This document shows, piece after piece, positions 1-9,512 of a stretch of DNA of 64,000 nt. The notes below the pieces were generated by a model. It was not told the origin of the DNA. It was given only the letters and a program-made list of their open reading frames with translations, and did not search any database. The number at the start of each line of letters is the position of its first letter. Positions within the stretch are counted from its first letter, which is position 1. This stretch comes from Stieleria tagensis (GTDB lineage: Bacteria; Planctomycetota; Planctomycetia; Pirellulales; Pirellulaceae). The position numbers were made by a program, and so were the translations under genes. The stretch covers positions 1-64,000 of the forward strand of contig NZ_JAMYFE010000041.1 of the NCBI RefSeq assembly GCF_024129865.1, in the 5' to 3' direction.

Positions 1-65
1 GCATGCGACTCTCCCAATGAGTGGCACGCGAAGCTCCACGACCTCCAAGCGGGCGAGTGAATTCC

Positions 66-106
66 AAAAGCGCTGGCTTCAAAACTGACGCGTCGGGTTG
101 CCATTT
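66..106. repeat. Half copy of palindromic repeat family A
   Basis: Positions 66-106 carry the right flank and one arm of family A: the flank agcgctggcttcaa followed by the arm gacgcgtcgggtt. The same order is seen near 37831-37858. Only one arm is present, so this looks like a decayed or truncated copy. It lies 3' of the DUF2007 gene on the minus strand. Confidence 0.7.
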
Positions 107-117
107 GTAGGTAATCA

Positions 118-143
118 ACGGCCCTGGCGGGCCCAGCTACGGG
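118..143. repeat. Half copy of repeat family B
   Basis: The stretch reads ccctggcgggcccagctacg, the reverse complement of the cgtagctgggcccgccaggg arm seen at 22142 and 41034. It directly follows the half copy of family A. The first 192 bases of the window hold these two repeat fragments and no gene I can support. Confidence 0.65.
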
Positions 144-192
144 TAATAGTGCCGGAGTTTGGTCGCGACGATCAGGTTCCCGTTTTTTCGTG

Positions 193-921
193 TCAAAAAA
201 TGATTGATCGGATCATGGCGACGAATCCGCTCCAGACGATCACTCCGAATCCAATCCCCAGCAGACACAGCAACCAAGACGCGATCAACCGCCAGCGGAG
301 TGGTGGGTCTCGATAGGCCGACATTGGCACTGTGGTCAGCAGTGTGCCGAGCGCATACAGACTGATCAGAGGCGGGATGATCACGGTTCCCACCACGGCG
401 CCGCGAAAGACTCGCATCACCGTGTCGACCACCACAGGATCGGATTCCACACCGGGACCCGCCACGGGCTGCGGCGGCCGTTCGCGGCCCAGGATGACCG
501 GTGCGTAGGGATTGTTGTCCGGCGGCTTGATCACCTCGGGTTCGTTGACCGACATCTGCCCGAATGTTTCTGCGTCCGAATCTTCGGATTCGAACACCGA
601 TGCCGCCGGATCGGAATCCTCTCGCTGCTTGTTGCAACTCCAACAAAAGTCAAACAACGGCTCGTTGCGTTCACCACAACGGTTGCAGTTCCACGCCGTT
701 CGCTGAGCGCGATCTTGTTCGTCGTCCGCCAACAACTGATTGGCACGGTCATAGTCTTCCGGTGCCACTTCGACCCGCACCCTCACCACCGCCGAGCCAA
801 TGTGGCTGAGCATGGTGGCGACTTCGGCGCCATTGACGACGGCCAAAATGCCGGCGGCATCCAATCGAGATCGCAGTATTTCGGCCTCGGCAGAATTGCC
901 GACGATTCGTAGCGTTTGCAT
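193..921 (-). CDS. DUF2007-type signal-transducing protein with zinc ribbon and two membrane segments
   Basis: The 242-residue protein starts at the ATG giving MQTLRIVGN; an in-frame upstream ATG at 996 would overlap the neighbour and adds no conserved sequence. Residues 1-70 (sequence-divergent pairs such as 'AEILRSRLDAAGI') match the DUF2007 fold, a PII-like ferredoxin-fold domain of unknown ligand. A CxxC..CxxC zinc ribbon (CNRCGE, CWSCNK) follows at about 80-100, then an acidic linker, then two hydrophobic segments at about 168-195 and 206-237. It probably sits in the inner membrane with the zinc ribbon in the cytoplasm. It lies 53 bases after the SMP-30 gene and may be co-transcribed with it. 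The function is unknown. Confidence 0.75.
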   Translation of the reverse strand: MQTLRIVGNSAEAEILRSRLDAAGILAVVNGAEVATMLSHIGSAVVRVRVEVAPEDYDRANQLLADDEQDRAQRTAWNCNRCGERNEPLFDFCWSCNKQREDSDPAASVFESEDSDAETFGQMSVNEPEVIKPPDNNPYAPVILGRERPPQPVAGPGVESDPVVVDTVMRVFRGAVVGTVIIPPLISLYALGTLLTTVPMSAYRDPPLRWRLIASWLLCLLGIGFGVIVWSGFVAMIRSIIF

Positions 922-974
922 CGCAGCGGTGACCAATCGATAGTCCAAACGGGAAAAACGAGCACCACGCGCGT

Positions 975-1973
975 CTATTTCAATGTGACGCGACAAAGAA
1001 AGTTATCAGCCGTGATATACAGGTGCTTTTGGTCGCTATCGAACGTGCAGTTGCTGACACGGCCAGCGGTTAGAATTCGACCGAGTAGTTTGCCATCGGG
1101 ATTCATCACGTAGATGCCGCCGGGACCACTGGCGAACAGTGTGCCATCGGCGGCGACCGCCAAACCATCGGGCAACCCCGGATACTGCTTCATCGCTTCG
1201 GCCGCGTTGTGCAGTTCTTTCCCTTCTCCGAGCGTCGCATCATCGTTGATCGGAAACGCCATCCAGATTGGTCGATCGGGATCACTTTGAGCCACATACA
1301 GTGTTTTCTCGTCGGGTGATAACCCGATCCCATTGGGCCGCGTCATCTCTTTGGTCAACAGCGTCAATTTGCCGTCAACGGAGAGTCGGTAGACACCGCA
1401 ATAATCCAGCTCACGTCGAGGATCGTCGGCGCGTTCAGGCAAGCCGTAGGGCGGGTCGGTGAAGTACAGGTTGCCGGCCTTGTCGAACACCAAATCGTTG
1501 GGGCTGTTCAGCCGTTTGCCTTGGTACTGATCGACGAGCGTCTGTTTGCCTCCGCCGCGGGTCAGCACGGAAACACGGCGGTCGCCATGTTCGCACATCG
1601 ACAATCGCCCTTGGGGGTCCAGCGTTAATCCATTGCTGCCTGGTTCCAAGCCATAGTAGGTGACGCCCGTGTACCCGCTGGGCTGCATGAATAACTCCAC
1701 GCCACGAGCACTGGACCAACGAAAAATACTGTTGCGCGGGATATCGGAAAACAGCAGGTGTCCGCCACCATCTTCGGCAACCCAGACCGGGCCTTCGGTC
1801 CAGGTGAACCCACCGGCCAAGACCTCGATCTTGGTCTCCGCACTGACGAACTCCTCCATCTTGGGCGCCAAGACTTCGATATGACCGATCGTCGCAGGGG
1901 TTTGAGCGACCGCCGTGGTCGCAAGACTTGTCAGCAGCAGAGAGGTGAGAAGCAGGCTGGAGATTTTTCGCAT
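975..1973 (-). CDS. SMP-30/gluconolactonase-family exported beta-propeller
   Basis: The 332-residue protein has an N-terminal signal peptide (hydrophobic leucine-rich segment ending near AVAQT, residues 1-23). The body shows SMP-30/gluconolactonase/LRE signatures: FTWTEGPVW, the metal-site segment NSPNDLVFDKAGNLYFTDPP, RPNGIGLSPDEKTLYV and LPDGLAVAADGTLF. Such six-bladed propellers bind divalent metal and hydrolyse sugar lactones or related esters; the substrate here cannot be read from sequence. The signal peptide places it in the periplasm or outside. It starts 29 bases after ftsH ends on the same strand, so it may be a read-through gene of that unit. Confidence 0.85.
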   Translation of the reverse strand: MRKISSLLLTSLLLTSLATTAVAQTPATIGHIEVLAPKMEEFVSAETKIEVLAGGFTWTEGPVWVAEDGGGHLLFSDIPRNSIFRWSSARGVELFMQPSGYTGVTYYGLEPGSNGLTLDPQGRLSMCEHGDRRVSVLTRGGGKQTLVDQYQGKRLNSPNDLVFDKAGNLYFTDPPYGLPERADDPRRELDYCGVYRLSVDGKLTLLTKEMTRPNGIGLSPDEKTLYVAQSDPDRPIWMAFPINDDATLGEGKELHNAAEAMKQYPGLPDGLAVAADGTLFASGPGGIYVMNPDGKLLGRILTAGRVSNCTFDSDQKHLYITADNFLCRVTLK

Positions 1974-2002
1974 TGATTTAGATCAAGAACAAAGGAAGGG
2001 CG

Positions 2003-4114
2003 TCATTCCGCTTCCTTTAGTGTATCCAAATCATTTTCCGGTTTGCGAATCTGGGCGCGAGGTTTTTCGGTGACTGTGCCCGGGACCAGCCATGGGCCGG
2101 TGGAATTCTCGTCGATAATCCGCAACAGTTCGCTATTGTCGATCGCTTCAACCTCCAGCAACCGCTGCGTGATCGCCTCCAGCACTTCACGCCGCTGCGT
2201 CAGCACTTCACGGGTTTGCGCCAAAGCGTCTTCGACGATCCGCGCGACTTCTTTGTCGATCAGTTTCGCGGTGTCTTCGCCATAGGCAAAACTGTGCCCG
2301 TTGCCACTTCCATCGGCCAAGAAAGGCGATCCGGTGCTGCGGCGGAAATTGATCCGCCCCAATCGACTCATTCCATAGTCCATCACCATGCTACGAGCGA
2401 TTTCGGTGCATCGCTCAAGATCGTTCTGAGCCCCCGTGCTGATGTCCTGCAGCACCATTTCTTCGGCCAGCGTGCCGGCCAACAGAACCTTCATTCGACT
2501 CTCCAATTCGAATTTGGTCATCAGGTAGCGTTCAGATTCCGGTCGCTGCATGGTGTAGCCGAGTGCGGCGAATCCCCGCGGAATGATGCTGACCTTGTGC
2601 ACCGGATCGGTGTTCGGCAGCGCTGCGGCAACCAATGCGTGGGCCGCTTCGTGATAGGCAACACGGATTTTTTCGTCGGCGTTCATCACACGATTTTTCT
2701 TTTCCAACCCGGCCGTCACACGATCCACGGCTTCGTCAAATTCAGACGTGTTGACTTCGGATTTATCCGCCCGCGCCGCCAGCAAGGCGGCTTCGTTGAC
2801 CAGGTTCGCCAAATCGGCGCCGACAAACCCGCTGGTGATCGATGCGATGTGCCGCAGATCGACTTCTTCGGCCAATTTCACGCTGCGTACATGGACCTTC
2901 AAAATCGCTTCACGCCCGGCGACGTCGGGACGATCGACCAAGACCTGACGGTCGAAACGCCCGGGGCGCAGCAGTGCGGCGTCGAGTGTTTCGGGGCGGT
3001 TGGTGGCGGCGACCACGATCACGCCATTGTTGGAATCAAACCCATCCATTTCAACCAACAGCGCGTTGAGTGTCTGTTCGCGTTCATCGTGCCCGCCAAC
3101 GACACTCCCCGAGCGGCTTTTGCCCAAGGCGTCGAGTTCGTCGATAAAGATGATGCTGGGCGCGCGGGCAGTGGCTTGTTGGAACATGTCGCGGACCCGT
3201 GCGGCCCCGACACCGACAAACATTTCCACAAAGTCGCTGCCAGAGAGACTGAAGAAGGGCGCACCGGCTTCGCCTGCGATCGCACGTGCCAGCAGCGTTT
3301 TCCCGGTTCCGGGAGGCCCGACCAACAACACGCCTTTGGGGATACGCCCGCCGAGGGCCTGGTATTTCTCGCTATTCTTTAGAAAGTCGACGACTTCACG
3401 AACCTCTTCCACCGCTTCATCGATTCCGGCGGCATCTTCAAACGTCAGCGAGAGATCTTCCTGGCCGTGCAGTTTTCCACGACTGCGTGAAAACGACATC
3501 GGTGATCCGACGCCGCCGATGCGACGCAACATCACCACCCCGATCGCGATGATGGCGGCCAACATCACCAGGTTGAACCAATTGTCAGATAGCCATCGAT
3601 TGGGTCGGGCGTTGTCCCAGACCACGCCGGATTCACGCAAAATCTTGTCGAATCGAGCGTCTTGCGTTTCGTTGGGGATGCGAACGGTTTGAAACCGCAC
3701 CTTTTCCGGTTTGTTGTCTTGGTCGTCGACGCTTTGGCCGTCAATTCCCAGCGATCGGTACATCACCGTGCCGGTGATTTCTTCGTCCCCCAACTGCACG
3801 AGTTGCAGATTGGAAAATTCCAATTTCAGTTTGGGATCTTTCGGCGATGCAACCACCACCGTGGGGACCGGCGGATCGCCGCCAGCCTCCAGGACTTCCT
3901 GCTGCTTGGCGTGTTCGGATAGCAATTGGACCAAATCCGGATAGCGGAGCGCGCGACTGCCGTTGCCGAACAACAGCGCGCTCATCATCACTGCCAAGAT
4001 CACGCCGATGATGACGAACCACACTCCACCGCTGCGAGTTTCATGGTGTTTGGGATCCCCACCTTTGGGATCGCGATCGCGGGAGTCGCGGTGGGTCTTT
4101 TTTTTGTCGCTCAT
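2003..4114 (-). CDS. ftsH: ATP-dependent zinc metalloprotease FtsH
   Basis: This membrane-anchored AAA+ protease degrades unassembled membrane proteins and regulatory proteins. I chose the ATG giving [10 protein letters not shown] (703 residues), because the upstream extension to 4210 looks non-coding. Visible parts: a charged N-terminus, a first membrane helix at about 30-50, a periplasmic domain, a second helix at about 180-200, Walker A GPPGTGKT (about 264), Walker [10 protein letters not shown], the SRH segment [20 protein letters not shown], and the zinc motif HEAAH (about 487). Most FtsH proteins read HEAGH; the two histidines and the glutamate are kept, so activity should be retained. 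The periplasmic part is longer than in E. coli. The tail after the protease domain is short and charged. Confidence 0.95.
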   Translation of the reverse strand: MSDKKKTHRDSRDRDPKGGDPKHHETRSGGVWFVIIGVILAVMMSALLFGNGSRALRYPDLVQLLSEHAKQQEVLEAGGDPPVPTVVVASPKDPKLKLEFSNLQLVQLGDEEITGTVMYRSLGIDGQSVDDQDNKPEKVRFQTVRIPNETQDARFDKILRESGVVWDNARPNRWLSDNWFNLVMLAAIIAIGVVMLRRIGGVGSPMSFSRSRGKLHGQEDLSLTFEDAAGIDEAVEEVREVVDFLKNSEKYQALGGRIPKGVLLVGPPGTGKTLLARAIAGEAGAPFFSLSGSDFVEMFVGVGAARVRDMFQQATARAPSIIFIDELDALGKSRSGSVVGGHDEREQTLNALLVEMDGFDSNNGVIVVAATNRPETLDAALLRPGRFDRQVLVDRPDVAGREAILKVHVRSVKLAEEVDLRHIASITSGFVGADLANLVNEAALLAARADKSEVNTSEFDEAVDRVTAGLEKKNRVMNADEKIRVAYHEAAHALVAAALPNTDPVHKVSIIPRGFAALGYTMQRPESERYLMTKFELESRMKVLLAGTLAEEMVLQDISTGAQNDLERCTEIARSMVMDYGMSRLGRINFRRSTGSPFLADGSGNGHSFAYGEDTAKLIDKEVARIVEDALAQTREVLTQRREVLEAITQRLLEVEAIDNSELLRIIDENSTGPWLVPGTVTEKPRAQIRKPENDLDTLKEAE

Positions 4115-4413
4115 CAGTGTTCGATTCGTAAAGTTTTCGTCATTTCGGCTAGGACCCTCCCATTGTTCGAACCATTTGTCACTCAGACAACCCGCTTGGC
4201 AGTGGGCCAATCACAAGGTCGGGTCGTAACAACGAGGGCGATCGTCCATGATAGGCGATCATTGGGACTCACCTAGTGCTTTGTCACAGCCTAAATTGAC
4301 GGTTGGCCTGTGTCCAAAGGACTTCCAAGTCCGTCCCTCGGCAGGACTTCGGCGGACTCGGAACTCCGTCGTACACCTGAGGATCGAACTTTGACGCAGT
4401 TGGAACTGTCAGC

Positions 4414-5691
4414 GTGACAAAAATCACTACCGAAAACACTGTGAAATCTGCGACTTCGGCCTCGCCCGACCCGCAACGCGGCTCGCTGCCACACCAGAAC
4501 GTGGCGGTATTGGGGGCAACCGGCAGCATCGGTACCGCGACAGCGGAAGTGATCGGACATCTCAATCGCATCGATCCGAACCACCGCTGGAAACTTTGGG
4601 CGGCGTCGGGACACTCCAATTTGGATTTGCTGGAACAGATCACCTGCGCAGCGATGGGTGATGGCGAAGCCCCCGAGCGACTGATTTTTTCCGATCCGAC
4701 TTGCTTGTCGCCCGCGCACGCTGCCCAGCGATTTGGCCGACATGGATACCAGCCGGAATCGTTGAAATTTGGTCCCGAGGCGCTCGTCGATGCGGCGCGT
4801 CACGAATCGGTTGATGTCGTGGTCGCAGCGATCGTGGGACGTGCCGGACTGGAAAGCACCCTCGCGGCGGTCGAATCCGGCAAACGCGTCGCGTTGGCAA
4901 ACAAAGAAACATTGGTGGTCGCCGGCGGGTTAGTTCGCCAGCGGATGACGCAATCGGGTGCGAAATTGTTGCCGGTCGACAGCGAGCATTCGGCGATTTG
5001 GCAGTGCATCGCGGAGTCAAAAAGTCCTGTCAGGCGGCTGATTTTGACGGCCAGCGGCGGCCCCTTTCGAACGGCCAGTCGGGACGAAATGGAAAACGCC
5101 CGGCCGGAATCGGCGTTGGAGCACCCGACTTGGCAAATGGGCCGCAAGATCACGATTGATTCAGCCACCATGATGAACAAAGCCTTGGAGATCATCGAGG
5201 CCCGGTGGCTGTTCGACGTTTCCGCCGACCAAATCGAAGTCGTCGTGCATCCTCAATCGATCATTCATTCGATGGTGGAATTCGAGGACGGATCGGTATT
5301 GGCCCAAATGAGTCCCCCGGACATGCGGCTACCCATCCAGTATGCGTTAACCCACCCGAGGCGATTGCCCTGTCAGGCCCCCGCCTTTGATCGAACCCAG
5401 CGTTGGGACCTGACGTTGGAACCAGCGGATTTGGAGCGTTTCCCGGCATTGCAGCTGGGATTCCAGGTCGCTCGTAGCGGTGGAACCGCAGGCGCAGTCG
5501 TCAACGCGGCCAACGAAGTCGCGGTCGGTCTATTCCTGGACGAACAAATTCGGTTTACTGACATAGTGAGAGTGTGCCAAAAAACACTCGAAAGCCACAC
5601 ATTTGATGACCAGCCGACGCTCTCGCGACTGCTGGAACTGGACCAATGGTCCCGCCAAGAAGCCCAGCGGTGTGCGGCTCTGTTGCGCTGA
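4414..5691 (+). CDS. dxr: 1-deoxy-D-xylulose 5-phosphate reductoisomerase
   Basis: This is the second enzyme of the MEP isoprenoid pathway, converting DXP to 2-C-methyl-D-erythritol 4-phosphate with NADPH and a divalent metal. The 425-residue protein has the NADPH motif GATGSIGTATAEVI, ALANKETLVVAGG, the metal and substrate segments PVDSEHSAIWQC and LTASGGPF, PTWQMGRKITIDSATMMNK, and the C-terminal part with HPQSIIHSMVEF. The start is GTG at 4414; the first 25 residues are a non-conserved leader and a later start is possible. It runs directly into the site-2 protease gene, an arrangement common in bacteria (dxr-rseP). Confidence 0.96.
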   Translation: MTKITTENTVKSATSASPDPQRGSLPHQNVAVLGATGSIGTATAEVIGHLNRIDPNHRWKLWAASGHSNLDLLEQITCAAMGDGEAPERLIFSDPTCLSPAHAAQRFGRHGYQPESLKFGPEALVDAARHESVDVVVAAIVGRAGLESTLAAVESGKRVALANKETLVVAGGLVRQRMTQSGAKLLPVDSEHSAIWQCIAESKSPVRRLILTASGGPFRTASRDEMENARPESALEHPTWQMGRKITIDSATMMNKALEIIEARWLFDVSADQIEVVVHPQSIIHSMVEFEDGSVLAQMSPPDMRLPIQYALTHPRRLPCQAPAFDRTQRWDLTLEPADLERFPALQLGFQVARSGGTAGAVVNAANEVAVGLFLDEQIRFTDIVRVCQKTLESHTFDDQPTLSRLLELDQWSRQEAQRCAALLR

Positions 5692-5724
5692 CTCGTGATT
5701 TCCTCCTTCCCAATCGATACCCTT

Positions 5725-7875
5725 ATGCTTAGCGACTTTTTCCTTCTGCTTGCCGAAACCGAACCCGACGGGTTGATGGCACTGGGAGGCAAATTCTTGC
5801 TCTGGACGCGAGTCGCGCTCGGAATCGGTTTGGTGATTTTCGTCCATGAACTCGGACACTTCGTCGCCGCCAAGACATTCGGCGTGAAATGTGAAAAGTT
5901 TTACGTCGGTTTTGACCCACCGCTGAAGATCGGTCCGATCAAGTTGCCCAGCGCACTGGGCAAATTCAAGTATGGCGAAACCGAATACGGAATCGGCATC
6001 ATCCCGCTCGGTGGCTACGTCAAAATGCTGGGGCAGGACGACGACCCCCGACAGATGAAAGAGGAAGCGCAGCGCGCGCGTCTGGCGGCCGGGGCCCCGG
6101 AGGATCGCGACGACGACACAGATGTTGACGAAGAACCAGCGGCAATCACCGACGAAACCGCCGAACTGGATCCCCGCAGTTTGACCGCCAAACCGGTCTG
6201 GCAGCGAATGATCATTATGAGCGCCGGTGTGTTCATGAATGTGGTCACAGGCATCTTGTTTGCCGCGATCGCATTCTTCCACGGCGTGACCTATCAACCG
6301 ACACTCGTCGGCGGCGTGGTCCCCGGTGGACCCGCCTGGCAAGCCGACGTGGCGCCGGGTGGTCAGGTGGTGGAGATCGCTGGGCTGACCGATGCCAAAA
6401 TGCGATTTCGCGACATGCAATCCGAAGTCCTGCACTCGGGACTGGAGGATAGCGACCAACGGTTGTCGGTCTCGCTGAAATACGGCGACAAACAGTCGAA
6501 CTACAAACTGCCGATGATGACCGCGCCGGGTCAAAAAAATCTGCGACTGATCGGCATCGGCGCCGCCTACGACGCGCGGCTCAATAAATCGGAGGTCGCG
6601 GTCCCCAAAAGCGCGGCCGCAGAAGTCTTTGACGATGCGGACAAAAATGCCGAAATCGTTTCCTACGATGGCCAGCCGATCGATCTGTCATCCAGCGTGC
6701 CCAGTCTGGCGCTGCTGGATTACATGTACCGCCATCCGGACAAACCGATCGAATTGGTGCTGCGTCGCAGTGACAAGACCGAACACACCGTCAGTTTGCC
6801 GCCCCAAAAATCTCGTTGGCTAGGGATGCGATTCTCGGTCGGCCGCTGCACCGCGTTGATTCAAGGCGGACCGGCGGAAGCTGCCGGTATGAAAGTTGGT
6901 GATGTGATTGAGTCCGTAGCGGGATTGGATGATTTAAGCGTCGCGTCGCTGTTGAAACGACTTTCCCAGGGTGGTGCGTTGGAAATCACAGTCGATCGGG
7001 ACGGCCAGTCCGAGACGCTGACAATCACACCGGATGATTCACTGCAAACGACCGATCCGTTGGACAGCGAACGACGGATCGCGGCATTCAATGACTATGG
7101 TTTCGCGTTCAAGATCCTGCCACGCGTCGCCTCGTTTGATTCGGCTTGCTTGGTCGACGGCGATCCGATTCGACCGACCGATGTGCTGCAAACCGTCACC
7201 CTGTTGACCGACAATGAATTTCCCGACGAATTCAAACAGGAACCGCTCAGCCGCGTGATCGATGGGTTCGCCGAACCATGGAAATTCGGTGAAACCAAGA
7301 CCTCGTGGGGATTGATGGAATCGTTGCAAACCCTGCCGGTCGGCACGCGGTTTAAAGTTCTGTCCGAACGGGCGGATTCTGGCAAGATCATTGAAACGAC
7401 ACTGCAAATCCAGGACGATCCGGACCACCTGCGATTTGATCGAGGAATGATATTGGCACCGATCACGTCGGTCCGTGTCGCCACGTCGCTTGGCGAAGCC
7501 GTCGCGTTAGGTGTCCGCGAGGGAAAGAATAAACTGGGCGAAGTACTGCGTTTTCTAAAGATGTTGGTTCGCGGCAAGGTTTCCGCCAAGATGGTGGGCG
7601 GTCCGATTCGGATCTTCCAATTCGCCGGTTACGAAGCCGAGCGTGGTGTTTCGGCGCAACTGTTGTTCTTGACCATGCTGAGCATGAACCTGGCGGTGCT
7701 CAACTTCCTGCCGATTCCGGTGCTCGACGGAGGGCACATGGTGTTCCTGATCTGCGAAGCGATCATGGGGCGACGGGTCAACGAAGAACTGGAGATGCGA
7801 TTGACGTTGGCCGGCGGCATCATGCTGTTGGCGTTGATGGTGTTCGTGTTCTTCAACGACCTGATCAATATCTAA
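5725..7875 (+). CDS. rseP: RseP-type site-2 zinc metalloprotease with PDZ domains
   Basis: This intramembrane protease of the S2P/M50 family would cut anti-sigma factors or signal-peptide remnants. The zinc motif HELGH lies in the first membrane helix (about residue 41), and the third zinc ligand lies in NFLPIPVLDGGHM near the C-terminus, within the last helical block. Two PDZ-like segments are readable (VVPGGPAWQADVAPG and IQGGPAEAAGMKVGDVI). At 716 residues it is much longer than the 450 of E. coli RseP: an acidic loop (about 125-150) and a long periplasmic region account for the excess. ATG 5725 is preferred because it gives a short N-terminus; a GTG at 5695, 3 bases after the dxr stop, is the alternative. 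Confidence 0.92.
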   Translation: MLSDFFLLLAETEPDGLMALGGKFLLWTRVALGIGLVIFVHELGHFVAAKTFGVKCEKFYVGFDPPLKIGPIKLPSALGKFKYGETEYGIGIIPLGGYVKMLGQDDDPRQMKEEAQRARLAAGAPEDRDDDTDVDEEPAAITDETAELDPRSLTAKPVWQRMIIMSAGVFMNVVTGILFAAIAFFHGVTYQPTLVGGVVPGGPAWQADVAPGGQVVEIAGLTDAKMRFRDMQSEVLHSGLEDSDQRLSVSLKYGDKQSNYKLPMMTAPGQKNLRLIGIGAAYDARLNKSEVAVPKSAAAEVFDDADKNAEIVSYDGQPIDLSSSVPSLALLDYMYRHPDKPIELVLRRSDKTEHTVSLPPQKSRWLGMRFSVGRCTALIQGGPAEAAGMKVGDVIESVAGLDDLSVASLLKRLSQGGALEITVDRDGQSETLTITPDDSLQTTDPLDSERRIAAFNDYGFAFKILPRVASFDSACLVDGDPIRPTDVLQTVTLLTDNEFPDEFKQEPLSRVIDGFAEPWKFGETKTSWGLMESLQTLPVGTRFKVLSERADSGKIIETTLQIQDDPDHLRFDRGMILAPITSVRVATSLGEAVALGVREGKNKLGEVLRFLKMLVRGKVSAKMVGGPIRIFQFAGYEAERGVSAQLLFLTMLSMNLAVLNFLPIPVLDGGHMVFLICEAIMGRRVNEELEMRLTLAGGIMLLALMVFVFFNDLINI

Positions 7876-7956
7876 TTCGTCACCTGGGGATATGCTTGCC
7901 CTGGTTTACAGGGTTTGTCCGATCCGGATCAGCGCGTGCCGGCACACCACCTCGTT

Positions 7957-7987
7957 GTTCGTTTTGTTGTTGCCAAAACAAACGGAC
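7957..7987. terminator. Possible bidirectional terminator between convergent genes
   Basis: An imperfect inverted repeat (gttcgttttg...caaacggac, with T and A runs on both sides of the loop) lies between the converging rseP-type gene and the PQQ-propeller gene. The stem has mismatches, so this is a weak call. Confidence 0.3.
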
Positions 7988-8039
7988 GAATGAGTGGTGA
8001 ACCGGCTCAGCCGGGGGCCGTTGCACCGCTTTTCGCAAC

Positions 8040-9356
8040 TTAATCGCGGATGCAGATCAAGCAGTTACCGACTCGCAACAGCAGGGCGTCACCGCCAAGT
8101 GCAACGCCGTACAGAGTGGGTTTGCTGAACATCGCTGCAGCGCGTCGGCGTTCTTCCGATTTTTCTTCGGCCAACATCGGTTCAGCCGGCAAACTGTCAT
8201 CGTTCCATGATTCGTTTTCGGCCAAGACTTTGAATTCGGGTCCAGCGGCCAGCACAGTGACCCTGCCTTGCTGACCAAAGAAATAGATTCGATCTCCACT
8301 CGCGATCGGCGTCGCCCAACTCGGTTGGTCGATTCGTTTCGCATAGACCTCTTGTCCAGTTGTGGCGTCAAAACAATAGACCACACCGGCACGGTTGATC
8401 CAGTAGGCAAACCCCTTGAACATGATCGGAGATGCCCAACTGGGGACAGCGCCTTCGGCGATCCATTTCTTTTCGACGTTCCATTGGTCACCCTCCTGCG
8501 AGACTTTGATCAACGCATTTGAATCCGCGGCGGATCCCGCATTCTCTCCGTTGCGGCCAGGCGAAGCGCCCACCAGGAAACGGCCGTCTCCGCAGTCGAT
8601 CGGGGTGGTGCCTGTATTTCCGCCGATATCGGTATAGGTCCACAATTGCTGGCCCGTGGCGGGATCATATCCGTCAATACTGCCCGCCGAACTGATCACC
8701 AGTTGTACCGCGCCGTTGATTTCGACCATCGCTGGGGAACTCCAACTGCGCTGGGCCTTGCGATCAGCTTTCCAGATTGTTGCTCCCGATGCCTTGTCGA
8801 TGGCGACCAAAGCGTCTGGGGCGTCATGCTCCAGCAATATGAAGAGGGTCGAATCGGATTGACAAGGGGAAGCCGCCAATCCGAACTCAGCATCAAACGG
8901 ACCTTCGTCCTCTGCAAGCGCGCGTCGCCACAGTTCCTCGCCGTCATGTGAATACGCCACGCAATCACCGCTTTCAAAAAAAGCGATGACGCGTTCGCCA
9001 TCCACCACCGGTGTGGGAGCCGCCCGACTGACATAGTAGCTGTTGGTGACGGGCACCGTGTTGTTCAAACTTTTGCGCCAGTGCTCGCTTCCACTGGCGA
9101 GATCCAGACAGACCGTGTGGTATGTGTCTTTCTCCGGCCCCTCAACGCTGGTGACATAAACACGGTCGCCCCAGACAACGGGGCTCGATTGTCCATGTCC
9201 CGGCAGCGTTGCTTGCCAGGCCACGTTTTCGCTGGGAGACCAAGTCAAAGGCAGTTTTGAATCGCTGGACTGAATTGCACCCGCGCCTAAAAAGGCAGGC
9301 CAACGGTCTACGTCCGTGGGGGTCGTGAGGATCAATAACGCGATCAACCAATTCAT
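8040..9356 (-). CDS. PQQ-type beta-propeller exported protein (BamB/PQQ-like)
   Basis: The 438-residue protein (ATG giving MNWLIALL, a signal-peptide-like start) has repeated propeller blades of the PQQ/WD40-like type: GDRVYVTSVEG, ASGSEHWRKSL, DGERVIAFFESGDCVAY, DKASGATIWKADRKAQRSWS, DPATGQQLWTY and DATTGQEVYAKR. Such single-domain propellers are very common in planctomycetes, where their role is largely unknown; no PQQ-dehydrogenase active-site set is visible. It lies last in a minus-strand run after the DUF1559 gene. An in-frame ATG at 9422 exists but would place 22 hydrophilic residues before the signal segment. Confidence 0.82.
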   Translation of the reverse strand: MNWLIALLILTTPTDVDRWPAFLGAGAIQSSDSKLPLTWSPSENVAWQATLPGHGQSSPVVWGDRVYVTSVEGPEKDTYHTVCLDLASGSEHWRKSLNNTVPVTNSYYVSRAAPTPVVDGERVIAFFESGDCVAYSHDGEELWRRALAEDEGPFDAEFGLAASPCQSDSTLFILLEHDAPDALVAIDKASGATIWKADRKAQRSWSSPAMVEINGAVQLVISSAGSIDGYDPATGQQLWTYTDIGGNTGTTPIDCGDGRFLVGASPGRNGENAGSAADSNALIKVSQEGDQWNVEKKWIAEGAVPSWASPIMFKGFAYWINRAGVVYCFDATTGQEVYAKRIDQPSWATPIASGDRIYFFGQQGRVTVLAAGPEFKVLAENESWNDDSLPAEPMLAEEKSEERRRAAAMFSKPTLYGVALGGDALLLRVGNCLICIRD

Positions 9357-9512
9357 AGTGTTTTCTCGTTCGTCGATTTCAGTTGTTGTTTGTTCGATGG
9401 CAGCAGGCCGTTCAAAGTCCATTGCCCCCTGCGGAATCCGTGATCACTCCGTCGCCAGCGGTCCGCCAGCGGGAACGTGCAGCGTCAGGGTCGACGCATA
9501 GCGGGTGAATTG

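Noticed and set aside
2216-3382. 388-codon open frame on the plus strand
   Set aside because: It lies wholly antisense to ftsH, and its translation (His/Gln/Phe-rich) has no protein-like pattern. It comes from the third-base bias of the real gene.
5530-6534. 334-codon open frame on the minus strand
   Set aside because: It is antisense to dxr and the RseP-type gene and has shadow-like composition with no motif.
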